Shown here piece by piece: positions 1-6,663 of a stretch of 10,841 bases of DNA. How positions within the stretch are numbered: position 1 is the stretch's first letter; every line of letters begins with the position of its first letter. Made by a program: the position numbers and the translations under genes. The notes under the pieces are model-generated. The model worked only from the letters and a program-made list of their open reading frames with translations, ran no database searches and had not been told where the DNA came from. The stretch is from Bdellovibrionaceae bacterium UBA5009 (lineage in GTDB: Bacteria; Bdellovibrionota; Bdellovibrionia; Bdellovibrionales; Bdellovibrionaceae). The DNA is taken from positions 1-10,841 of the forward strand of contig DGYJ01000104.1 in the NCBI GenBank assembly GCA_002396665.1, written 5' to 3'.

Positions 1-2291
1 GGGACAAGTTCAGAAAGGATTTTGCGAATTTCACCTGGCAGTAAAGTGTTTAAAAAAGAAGCCAGATCCTTTTTTAAAATAGAATCAAAAGATTTTTCTT
101 GCCAAGAAATCTGAATATAAAATTCATGCAATATATCTTCCAAAGAAATTTCAAAAGAAGTTAGCAGATCTTGTTGTGTCGCCGCCAATAAGTTTTTATT
201 TTTTAATAAAAATTGCAACCTTTGCCAGAAAAATAAAAAATCAGAATTTTGTTTTAAAATTTCAGAAAAATTTTCTTTTAAAAACTGCGGCCAAAGGGAT
301 TCTAATTTTGACATGTCAAAATCTGCAGCATCAGTGCTTTTTAAAGTCAGTCGGCCAATCACAGTTTTTCGTATCAACTTAAACTTTTTATTTTTTTCAT
401 CGTAACATAAGGATTCGTTTTGTTTTATTTTATCGGCCAATGCAAGGGTCAGCATTTCTTCGTCAATGGACATCATTAGATCGCAAATTGGGTCCTTGGA
501 TTTTTCTGTTTCATAGGTTTTTAGTAAGATTGCAAAATGGCTTTTGCGGCAAAAACTGCGCTGGGAAATTTCAAAACCTTTCCCGCCCATGCTTAATAAA
601 TTTTTCCCATCACTGCGTCTTTCGCAAAGACGGTGGGGCCAGGCCTTTAAAAAGACCTTTTGAATTTCTAATTGCTGATTTTGAATATTCAATTTTTGAA
701 ATTGGGGCATCGATTTCGATGGGGAATCGACCCAGTTCATTTTATAAAGTTGCGAAATTGTTTTTTCGATCAACTTGATTGTCGGTATGGAAATAGATCT
801 TCCATGGGGCCTATCATCAAGATTTTTATTCAAAACACACCAACGATAGGTTAAGTCACAATCCAGTTCTTCTGTTTCCGGAGAGCGCAAATCTGAATTT
901 TGAAAATTTAAAAAATCTTTTTCTTGTAGCAGAGCCACAATTTCACAACCCACGTCAAACAGCCCCTGCACCTGAAATTCATAAAGTAGGCGGCCCAGGT
1001 CTGGGGCCAATGGGCTTTGGATGATTTTTTTACCAATGTCTGAAAGATTTCCCTCGGTCGTCAGAAGCTCAAGATTTAATAATCGTTCATGGGAACGTTT
1101 TAGTTTTGAAAGGTCCGGTGGCGTCAGCCAGTCAAACTTTTCAAACTGGCTAACCCCTTGAGCAGACAAGAGCATCAAAATTTGTGCGAGATCCGAGCGA
1201 TGAATTTGCGGAGTCGTAAAAGAGGGCATTGAAAGCTCGTCGTGGGCCGTCCACATCCTGTAGGCGAATCCCTTTTTTTGCCTTGCTGCACGTCCTGCGC
1301 GTTGCTTTGCCGAAGAAAGCGAGATGCGTTTCAGCTCTAAGGACATGGAATCTGTTTTATCATTCCAAGAGGCTAATTTTTCCAAGCCACAGTCGATGAC
1401 CGTATTCACTCCGTCAATGGTAATTGAAGATTCAGCCACGTTGGTGGCAAGAACAATTTTTTTTCCACAAGCTAAGGGGGCCAGGGCTTGCCTTTGGTCA
1501 TCCAGGGACATTTGTCCATGCAGGGGGAAGAAGTGAATATGACTTGCGCGAATTTTTTCTTGCGCCCGATTTAATGTTCTGTGAATTTCAGACTGCCCAG
1601 GCAGAAAGACTAAAATATCTTCGCTTTCCTTATTGCTAAGGGCATTTTGAATCATATTCACAAGACGATCATAAAACTGATCATTGCAAATCAGGGGTTG
1701 GGGCTGGGAAGAATAAAAACTTTCCAGTTCAAAAATTCTTCCCGGCACTTCGATGATTTCGCAGGGGTTCAGGTATTCTTTCAGTCGATCCTGTTCCAGT
1801 GTTGCCGACATCACAACAATCTTCAAATCCTGACGGATGCTTTGGAGCTCTTTCAAAAGGCCCAAGGTCAGATCTGTTGTGGCCGATCTTTCGTGAAATT
1901 CGTCCAGCAGAACGCAGCCCACGTCAGACAACTCGAAATCACGAACCATTTTTTGTGCCAGTAGGGCTTCTGTTAAAAATAAAATTTGTGTTTTTGAACT
2001 CGAGCAGTTGTCAAAACGAACTTGATAGCCGACCTCTTCACCAAGGGTCCAATTGTTTTCTTCGGCAATTCTTTGGGCTGCAGAAATGGCAGCTATTCGT
2101 CGGGGCTCTAAAACTAAAATTTTTTGATTTTCTTTGATGTTTAATTTTTTGCGACTAGAAGCTTTGTTCAAAAAAGGCGGAAGACGTGTGGTTTTCCCTG
2201 CGCCAGGGGACGCGCTGAGCACCAACTTAGAATGCTGACAAAGTGAAGAAAGTATTTCTTCAAGAAAACTATCGACGGGAAGTTGAAGCAT
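1..2291 (-). CDS. hrpB: ATP-dependent RNA helicase HrpB (DEFH box), 3' end cut off by window
   Basis: I translated this frame by hand: it is open for 763 codons from the ATG at 2291 to the window edge, so the C-terminus is missing. The start MLQLPVDSFL is followed by Walker A GAGKTT (residues 30-35), motif Ia LEPRR (61-65), the DExH box in the HrpB form DEFHERS (130-136), motif III SAT (162-164) and motif VI QRAGRAAR (330-337). The family is a DEAH-type RNA helicase of about 800-850 residues, so perhaps 60-120 residues lie beyond the edge. The visible tail, LLPGEIRKILSEL, resembles the LLPW-type segment that precedes the HrpB C-terminal domain. Its cellular substrate is poorly defined even in E. 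coli. The gene overlaps the upstream methyltransferase gene by 23 nt, so it is the third gene of an operon. AGAAG about 13 nt before the ATG is a weak ribosome-binding site, which suggests coupled translation. The second Gly of the usual QRAGRAGR is Ala here. The family call is secure. Confidence 0.93.
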   Translation of the reverse strand, partial: MLQLPVDSFLEEILSSLCQHSKLVLSASPGAGKTTRLPPFLNKASSRKKLNIKENQKILVLEPRRIAAISAAQRIAEENNWTLGEEVGYQVRFDNCSSSKTQILFLTEALLAQKMVRDFELSDVGCVLLDEFHERSATTDLTLGLLKELQSIRQDLKIVVMSATLEQDRLKEYLNPCEIIEVPGRIFELESFYSSQPQPLICNDQFYDRLVNMIQNALSNKESEDILVFLPGQSEIHRTLNRAQEKIRASHIHFFPLHGQMSLDDQRQALAPLACGKKIVLATNVAESSITIDGVNTVIDCGLEKLASWNDKTDSMSLELKRISLSSAKQRAGRAARQKKGFAYRMWTAHDELSMPSFTTPQIHRSDLAQILMLLSAQGVSQFEKFDWLTPPDLSKLKRSHERLLNLELLTTEGNLSDIGKKIIQSPLAPDLGRLLYEFQVQGLFDVGCEIVALLQEKDFLNFQNSDLRSPETEELDCDLTYRWCVLNKNLDDRPHGRSISIPTIKLIEKTISQLYKMNWVDSPSKSMPQFQKLNIQNQQLEIQKVFLKAWPHRLCERRSDGKNLLSMGGKGFEISQRSFCRKSHFAILLKTYETEKSKDPICDLMMSIDEEMLTLALADKIKQNESLCYDEKNKKFKLIRKTVIGRLTLKSTDAADFDMSKLESLWPQFLKENFSEILKQNSDFLFFWQRLQFLLKNKNLLAATQQDLLTSFEISLEDILHEFYIQISWQEKSFDSILKKDLASFLNTLLPGEIRKILSELV

Positions 2292-2979
2292 TTTTATTTT
2301 GTGTCTTCTGGTTTGAATTATTTCGCAGAGGCTTAATCATCAGCATAAATTCAGCTTTTTCCGGGATATCATTGCGAAGGATTTGATCAACCTTGCCTTC
2401 GACCACAAGCTCATTTTCTTGTGAAAGATTTAAAGCTAAAATCAACTCATGATCTGGCCAATGGGTTTTCATTTCGCCAAGGGTTTTTTGCAGTCTGTAA
2501 GGAGTATCCATTAAGATAACAGCCTGGTTTTCTTTTTTTAATTTCTCAATTTCTTTTGCCCGTTCAGTATTTTCTGCAGGTAAAAAACCGCGAAAAAGAA
2601 ATCGATCCAAGCGTAAACCGCTCATTGAAATCAATCCCATCAGGGCCGAAGGCCCAAGCACGCTTCTGACAAGAACACCTTGTCTGCGACACTCTTTCAC
2701 AAGATCTGCGCCGGGATCACAAAAACCTGGTGTTCCGCAGTCAGAAACTAAAGCCACATCTTGTTGTTTACAAAGCTCGACAAGGGGTCTTAAATCCTCT
2801 GCTTTTGAGTGTTCGTTCAAGACTTCATATTTTTTACCACTGAGTCCATGTTTTTTTAGAAGAATAGAAGTCTCTTTTGTGGATTCACAAATGATCGTTT
2901 CTGAATTCTTTAGAATTTCAAGGGCGCGCAGTGTGATTTCGTTAGGGTCCCCAATAGGGGTCGCAACTAGGTAAAGCAT
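2269..2979 (-). CDS. rsmI: SAM-dependent methyltransferase, short RsmI / tetrapyrrole-methylase family
   Basis: The 236-residue product starts LYLVATPIGDPNEITLRALE (3-22) and has VALVSDCGTPGFCDPGAD (75-92) and LGPSALM (108-114). These are the N-terminal, loop and cofactor motifs of the RsmI branch of tetrapyrrole-methylase-fold enzymes. RsmI 2'-O-methylates C1402 of 16S rRNA in the decoding centre. Full RsmI is about 280 residues and ends in a small helical domain. This protein stops soon after the fold, with a polar Asn/Gln/Lys/Ser tail (219-236). The AEDTR segment of RsmI reads CESTK here (31-35), and residues 150-200 (ETP-like MDTPYR, then NLSQENE) look closer to the short RsmI-like methylases known from other phyla. 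So the fold and SAM use are well supported, but the exact rRNA target is less certain. Its ATG shares an A with the TAA of the HAD gene (TAATG), and its 3' end overlaps hrpB by 23 nt. Confidence 0.82.
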   Translation of the reverse strand: MLYLVATPIGDPNEITLRALEILKNSETIICESTKETSILLKKHGLSGKKYEVLNEHSKAEDLRPLVELCKQQDVALVSDCGTPGFCDPGADLVKECRRQGVLVRSVLGPSALMGLISMSGLRLDRFLFRGFLPAENTERAKEIEKLKKENQAVILMDTPYRLQKTLGEMKTHWPDHELILALNLSQENELVVEGKVDQILRNDIPEKAEFMLMIKPLRNNSNQKTQNKNASTSRR

Positions 2980-3779
2980 TATTCTTCCTCGTTCCAGTAA
3001 AAATCTTGAATCCAGGGCAAATCATCTGGCGGGTGGGCTTTTTTTGAGTGTGTGCTGTCAAAAAAAACAATATTCACATGGGGTGAACTTTCACGAATCA
3101 AATGAATATTCACAGGCTCATTTTCAAAAAACCAAATTTGTGAATACTTTTGCGAATCAATTTTTTGAAACCAATCCCGCTTAAAAAGGGCGTCGTCGAT
3201 GTCTTTGTGGGGCTTTAGGACCAATTGCTGTTTTGGTGATTGCACAGGGAATCCCCATTTTTCAAGCACCTTTTGCGAACCTGGTCCCATCCGGTGCTGA
3301 TCGCGGCCCGTCAGGTAGACAATGTCAGCGTTTGTTTTTGCAATTGAATGGACAAACTGAGTGGCCCCTTTGTAGGGGACATCAAATTCAAGGTACTCAT
3401 TTGTAAAAAACTTTTCCGTCCAAAATTCTGTCAGCTGACGACGAAAATTTTGAACCTTTAATTCGTCAATTTTATTTTTTTGGAAGTGATTTCGACCAGC
3501 CCGTTCAACAACATCTTTAAGGCCCCAATCGCCCTTGATGACTTTTATGTTCTGAAAAATTTCCGCAAATTCTTGGAACTGCTCAGTGAAGGATTTTTGC
3601 AAGGTAAAATCCAATAAAACTTTTTCAAATCGGGGGCCCACGTCAAAAAGGGTAGAGTCCAGATCAAAAACCGCTAAAACAGGTTTTTCTAGGCCATTTT
3701 CTTGGGCCACGGATTGAATCTTAACCAGAATTTGACGAAGGCTAAGGTGGGCGTGCGTCATAGGTGGCCATTCAGCCAT
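2979..3779 (-). CDS. HAD-superfamily hydrolase, substrate unknown
   Basis: This is a 266-residue soluble protein with no signal peptide. HAD motif I is FDLDSTLFD (38-46, nucleophile D39, acid/base D41). Motif II is VYLTGRD (154-160, T157). The motif III lysine is K189 or K192 in LVLKPHKD. Motif IV appears as IWFFENEP (215-222), with Glu residues where many members have Asp-Asp. Residues 47-150 form a helical cap of the C1 type. The family covers phosphatases and phosphotransferases, and nothing in the sequence fixes the substrate. It is not a phosphonatase (PhnX), because motif I lacks the PhnX form. The ATG at 3779 has AGGA five bases upstream; a later in-frame Met at residue 7 is less well placed. 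It is the first gene of the minus-strand operon, coupled by TAATG to the methyltransferase gene, and is divergent from phnD. Confidence 0.85.
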   Translation of the reverse strand: MAEWPPMTHAHLSLRQILVKIQSVAQENGLEKPVLAVFDLDSTLFDVGPRFEKVLLDFTLQKSFTEQFQEFAEIFQNIKVIKGDWGLKDVVERAGRNHFQKNKIDELKVQNFRRQLTEFWTEKFFTNEYLEFDVPYKGATQFVHSIAKTNADIVYLTGRDQHRMGPGSQKVLEKWGFPVQSPKQQLVLKPHKDIDDALFKRDWFQKIDSQKYSQIWFFENEPVNIHLIRESSPHVNIVFFDSTHSKKAHPPDDLPWIQDFYWNEEE

Positions 3780-3803
3780 GGAAGTCCTACAAAATCAAAG
3801 ACT

Positions 3804-3832
3804 ATTATAGACTTTTTTCACCAATTTGTTAG
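3804..3832 (-). promoter_or_regulatory. Predicted sigma-70 promoter for the HAD-methyltransferase-hrpB operon
   Basis: Read on the minus strand, a perfect TATAAT (3809-3804) lies 17 nt downstream of CTAACA (3832-3827, four of six matches to TTGACA). The -10 is 24 nt before the HAD start codon, leaving a short leader that contains AGGA. The -10 sits in an odd palindrome (CTATTATAG, 3802-3810), so a TATTAT also reads on the plus strand 35 nt before phnD, but no convincing plus-strand -35 accompanies it. This is pattern-based only. Confidence 0.5.
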
Positions 3833-3837
3833 GTCAT

Positions 3838-3859
3838 CTGTGAATGAAAAACTGTGAAT
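3838..3859 (+). repeat. Perfect 8-bp direct repeat across the phnD start
   Basis: CTGTGAAT occurs at 3838-3845 and again at 3852-3859, with a 14-bp period, spanning the phnD ATG at 3844. The units resemble half of a Pho box (CTGTCAT), but the canonical Pho box period is 11 bp and boxes normally lie upstream of the promoter. It may be a regulator site that blocks initiation, or chance. The repeat itself is certain; its function is not. Confidence 0.35.
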
Positions 3860-4770
3860 ACAAGATAAATCACTTTATTTTTTTGGCCCTTGTTTTTGTG
3901 GCCTTCGCATTGTCGGCCTGCACGTCACAAAAGGCAGAACTTGGCAGCGAAAAAAATCCTGTGAAATTATATTTTATTCCCTCTGTGGATTCTAAAGTTT
4001 TAGACGCCAATGCCTCTGTCTTTAAGGCTTATTTAGAATCCCATACTCCCTATAAATTTGATGTGCAAATCCCTGCCTCCTATGTGGCTGTTGTGGAGGC
4101 CTTTGGAACAAAAAAGGCAGACGTTGCGGCCTTGAACTCGTTTGGCTATATCTTAGCCCACGAAAAGTACGGGGCAGAAGCCCGTATGACTGTTCTTCGA
4201 CATGGATCATCGACTTATCAATCCCAGTTTATTGTTCGATCCGACAGCTCACTCAAATCGGTGAAAGATCTTGAAGGTAAAAAAATTGCTTTTGTCGATT
4301 CGGCATCGGCCTCTGGATACTTGTTGCCAATGAAAACTTTGAATGATCAAAACGTAAAACCCAAAGAAGTCATGTTTGCCATGAGACACGACAATGTTGT
4401 CATCAAAGTGTACATGGGCGAAGTCGATGCCGGCGCCACTTATTATTCCCCGCCAGAAAATGGGCGAATCGAAGATGCCCGTAGACTTGTTTTGACTCAA
4501 TACCCAGATGTTGAAAAAAAAGTTCGTATTTTAAGTTTATCTTCAGCAATTCCAAATGATCCCGTTGTTTTTCGCAAGGACATGCCGGAAGAGATGAAAA
4601 CAAAAATTGTAAATTGTTTTTTGGAGTTCGTAAAAACTTCAGAAGGCAAAAGGGCCTTTGATGATGTGTTTGGCGCCACGGATTTAAAATTAGCAACAGA
4701 TCAAGATTATGATTCTGTTCGCCAGATTTTATCTTCGTTGGGTAAACAGGCCAACGAGATGATCAAATAA
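3844..4770 (+). CDS. phnD: Phosphonate/phosphite ABC transporter substrate-binding lipoprotein (PhnD family)
   Basis: The 308-residue exported binding protein starts with a hydrophobic signal sequence (residues 11-25) and a lipobox LSAC, with C26 as the predicted lipidated Cys. Family features in order: KLYFIPSVDS (41-50), DVAALNSFGY (93-102), KSVKDLEGKKIAFVD (138-152), SASASGYLLP (153-162, the SxSGY ligand loop of PhnD proteins), MGEVDAGATYYS (191-202) and AIPNDPVVFR (235-244). It should capture a small phosphorus oxyanion (phosphonate, phosphite or a relative) in the periplasm and deliver it to PhnE. Thr follows C26 rather than Asp; by E. coli Lol rules this would favour outer-membrane sorting, which is odd for an ABC binding protein. 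The ribosome-binding site is weak (AGG ten bases before the ATG). No other in-frame Met precedes the signal, so this start is kept. It is the first gene of phnDCE. Confidence 0.9.
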   Translation: MKNCEYKINHFIFLALVFVAFALSACTSQKAELGSEKNPVKLYFIPSVDSKVLDANASVFKAYLESHTPYKFDVQIPASYVAVVEAFGTKKADVAALNSFGYILAHEKYGAEARMTVLRHGSSTYQSQFIVRSDSSLKSVKDLEGKKIAFVDSASASGYLLPMKTLNDQNVKPKEVMFAMRHDNVVIKVYMGEVDAGATYYSPPENGRIEDARRLVLTQYPDVEKKVRILSLSSAIPNDPVVFRKDMPEEMKTKIVNCFLEFVKTSEGKRAFDDVFGATDLKLATDQDYDSVRQILSSLGKQANEMIK

Positions 4771-4787
4771 TGAACGAAGAAGGAAAA

Positions 4788-5576
4788 ATGTCAGCACCAA
4801 TTTTGAGTGTTAAAAATTTAACGAAGACTTATCCCAACGGGGTTCAAGCATTAAAAGACATTAGTTTTGAAGTTCAGCAAGGCGAATTCCTTGTCGTGAT
4901 TGGTTTAAGTGGTTCTGGCAAGTCGACCTTATTGAAATGCATCAATCGTTTATTGGACCCAAGCTCTGGGCAAATTCTTTTTAAAAGTCAGAAAGATAAA
5001 AGCCTTGATATCGCAAAACTTGAAGGTGCAGATCAAATTCGAAATTTAAGAACAAAAATCGGAATGATATTTCAACATTTTAATTTGATTCCGCGCCACT
5101 CTGTTCTTTCGAATGTTTTAATGGGTAGACTCAGTTCGACAAGCACACTGAAAAGTATTCTTGGAATTTTTTCTGAAAAAGATCGTGATGAAGCGATGAA
5201 GTACTTGAAGCTTGTTGGGATATCTGAAAAAGCCAGAATTCGTGCGGATCAGTTGTCGGGTGGGCAACAACAAAGGGTCGCCATCGCCAGAGCTTTGGCA
5301 CAAAATCCAGAGGTTCTTTTGGCCGACGAGCCTGTGGCCAGCCTAGATCCTGCGACCTGCCATGTCGTCATGGACTATCTTAAAAAAGTAAATCAAGAAC
5401 TTGGAATTACCGTCATTTGCAATCTGCACTTTTTAAGTTTGGTTCGCCAGTATGCAACCCGGGTTATTGCTATGAAAGATGGACGAATTGTTTACGAAGG
5501 TTTGCCGTCAGAAATAGATGAAAAGTGGTTTGAAAAAATTTACGGTGAAGGTGCGAAGGAAGTCCATGTCAACTAA
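4788..5576 (+). CDS. phnC: Phosphonate-type ABC transporter ATP-binding protein (PhnC family)
   Basis: This is a cytoplasmic ATPase of 262 residues. Numbered from the ATG at 4788, it has Walker A GLSGSGKST (39-47), a Q-loop in the phosphonate-type string MIFQHFNLIPRHSVLSNVL, signature LSGGQQQR (156-163), Walker B LLADEPVASLDP (D180, E181) and an H-loop in VICNLHFLSL. It powers import through PhnE. Two starts are possible. The ATG at 4770 overlaps the phnD stop as TAATG and adds six residues, but has no clear Shine-Dalgarno. The ATG at 4788 has GAAGAAGGA directly upstream (spacing on the short side) and begins where family members usually begin, so I prefer it. The C-terminal 11 nt overlap phnE. 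Every ATP-binding motif is intact. Confidence 0.92.
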   Translation: MSAPILSVKNLTKTYPNGVQALKDISFEVQQGEFLVVIGLSGSGKSTLLKCINRLLDPSSGQILFKSQKDKSLDIAKLEGADQIRNLRTKIGMIFQHFNLIPRHSVLSNVLMGRLSSTSTLKSILGIFSEKDRDEAMKYLKLVGISEKARIRADQLSGGQQQRVAIARALAQNPEVLLADEPVASLDPATCHVVMDYLKKVNQELGITVICNLHFLSLVRQYATRVIAMKDGRIVYEGLPSEIDEKWFEKIYGEGAKEVHVN

Positions 5577-6645
5577 ATCGCAAAAAACATTTAAGCATTT
5601 AGAAGCGACGAATGGAGCTTACAAATTCAATTTGAAAAGTTCTGTTTTCGATGGCCTGACAATTTCATTTGTTTTAGCAGTTTTAGTTTATCTGCTGCTG
5701 CAGCCCAATGAAGATGAACTTTTGTTATTGGGGCGGAACTCGTCTTGGTATGGAGTCTTGTTTGTTCTATCCATGTTGGCGAGTTATTTCGTCAATCGTC
5801 AGGGCATAAAAACCTGGGGCGAAAAGATATTCGAACCAGATTACAGAAAAACCCACGGTGAAGAAGTGCCAATGTTAAAGTCATTTTGGGGATGGCAAGC
5901 AGTGATCACCATGCTAATTTCATTTGCCATCGGTTTACGTGTTACAGAATTTTCGTTTGAAAAAGTTCTAGACCGCGACGGATTCCAAGGGGCTGTCAGA
6001 ATATTTTCAGAACTTCTAAGGCCCAATTTTGAAATTTTGCCAAGAGCCGTTGTCAGAATGTTTGAAACAATTTTTATGGCCTTTATTGCAACAGCCTTTG
6101 CAATCCCCATCGCCTTTGTTCTTAGTTTTTTTGCAGCAAAAAATATCATGAAGCATCCTTTGGCCTTCGTATTTTACTTATTGCTAAGGACTTTGTTGAA
6201 TATCACAAGATCTGTTGAGGCCTTTATGTGGGCCATCATTTTTGCAGTATGGGTAGGTATTGGTCCAGCGGCGGGGATGTTGGCTTTGATGATTCACTCG
6301 ATCGCATCCTTGGCCAAGCAGTACTCCGAAATTATTGAATCTGTAGGTGATGGGCCCATCGAAGGAGTTCTTTCCTGTGGTGCTAACAAATTGCAGACCA
6401 TCTGGTACGCCATAGTTCCCCAAGTTGTTTTGCCTTTTATTTCTTTCACAGTTTATCGTTGGGATATCAACGTCAGAATGGCGACCATTGTCGGCTTCGT
6501 CGGTGGCGGTGGGATTGGTAAGCTACTGATCGCCTATCAGGGCCAAGCTCAATGGAAAGAAGTCGGTTGCATTTTTCTGGTGATCGCCATTGTGGTTTGG
6601 TTATTGGATCAGGGCTCGGCTTATATTCGCGAAGCCCTGAAGTAA
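5566..6645 (+). CDS. phnE: Phosphonate-type ABC transporter permease (PhnE family) with N-terminal membrane extension
   Basis: This inner-membrane permease has 359 residues, against about 260-280 for typical PhnE. From about residue 107 it follows the family: a membrane segment, then an LLRPNFEILPRA string, membrane helices, and the EAA-type coupling loop IIESVGDGPIEG...GANKLQTIW...IVPQ, followed by VGGGGIGKLL. The first ~105 residues are extra and carry two hydrophobic segments (about 31-46 and 61-76) joined by an acidic loop NEDE. The start at 5566 is chosen because AAGGA ends five bases upstream and it overlaps phnC by only 11 nt; the in-frame ATG at 5518 would add a basic stretch inside phnC with no ribosome-binding site. 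Only one permease gene is present, so it probably acts as a homodimer with PhnC. It converges on the vWA gene 18 nt away. Confidence 0.92.
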   Translation: MSTKSQKTFKHLEATNGAYKFNLKSSVFDGLTISFVLAVLVYLLLQPNEDELLLLGRNSSWYGVLFVLSMLASYFVNRQGIKTWGEKIFEPDYRKTHGEEVPMLKSFWGWQAVITMLISFAIGLRVTEFSFEKVLDRDGFQGAVRIFSELLRPNFEILPRAVVRMFETIFMAFIATAFAIPIAFVLSFFAAKNIMKHPLAFVFYLLLRTLLNITRSVEAFMWAIIFAVWVGIGPAAGMLALMIHSIASLAKQYSEIIESVGDGPIEGVLSCGANKLQTIWYAIVPQVVLPFISFTVYRWDINVRMATIVGFVGGGGIGKLLIAYQGQAQWKEVGCIFLVIAIVVWLLDQGSAYIREALK

Positions 6646-6659
6646 TTCTTAAATTAAGA
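6609..6659. terminator. Possible stem-loops between the convergent phnE and vWA genes
   Basis: TCAGGGCT (6609-6616) pairs perfectly with AGCCCTGA (6633-6640) around a 16-nt loop, overlapping the last codons of phnE. A 13-bp palindrome TCTTAAATTAAGA (6647-6659) fills most of the 18-nt gap. Neither is followed by a proper T-run, so intrinsic termination is only suggested. The position between two converging stop codons is what makes it plausible. Confidence 0.25.
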
Positions 6660-6663
6660 CCTT

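Noticed and set aside
176..2137. Several plus-strand open frames of 60-112 codons
   Set aside because: They lie opposite hrpB, whose minus-strand frame is open throughout and carries all helicase motifs; the plus-strand products show no family motif.
2979..3779. The HAD protein as a phosphonatase (PhnX) serving the adjacent phnDCE
   Set aside because: Motif I is DLDSTLFD rather than the PhnX form, and the gene is transcribed away from phnDCE in an operon with RNA-related genes.
3826..3859. A canonical Pho box upstream of phnD
   Set aside because: The CTGTGAAT units differ from CTGTCAT and repeat at 14 bp rather than 11 bp, and the second unit is inside the coding sequence.
5518..5565. An earlier phnE start that adds 16 residues
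   Set aside because: No ribosome-binding site precedes it and it would extend the overlap inside phnC; the ATG at 5566 has AAGGA at five bases.
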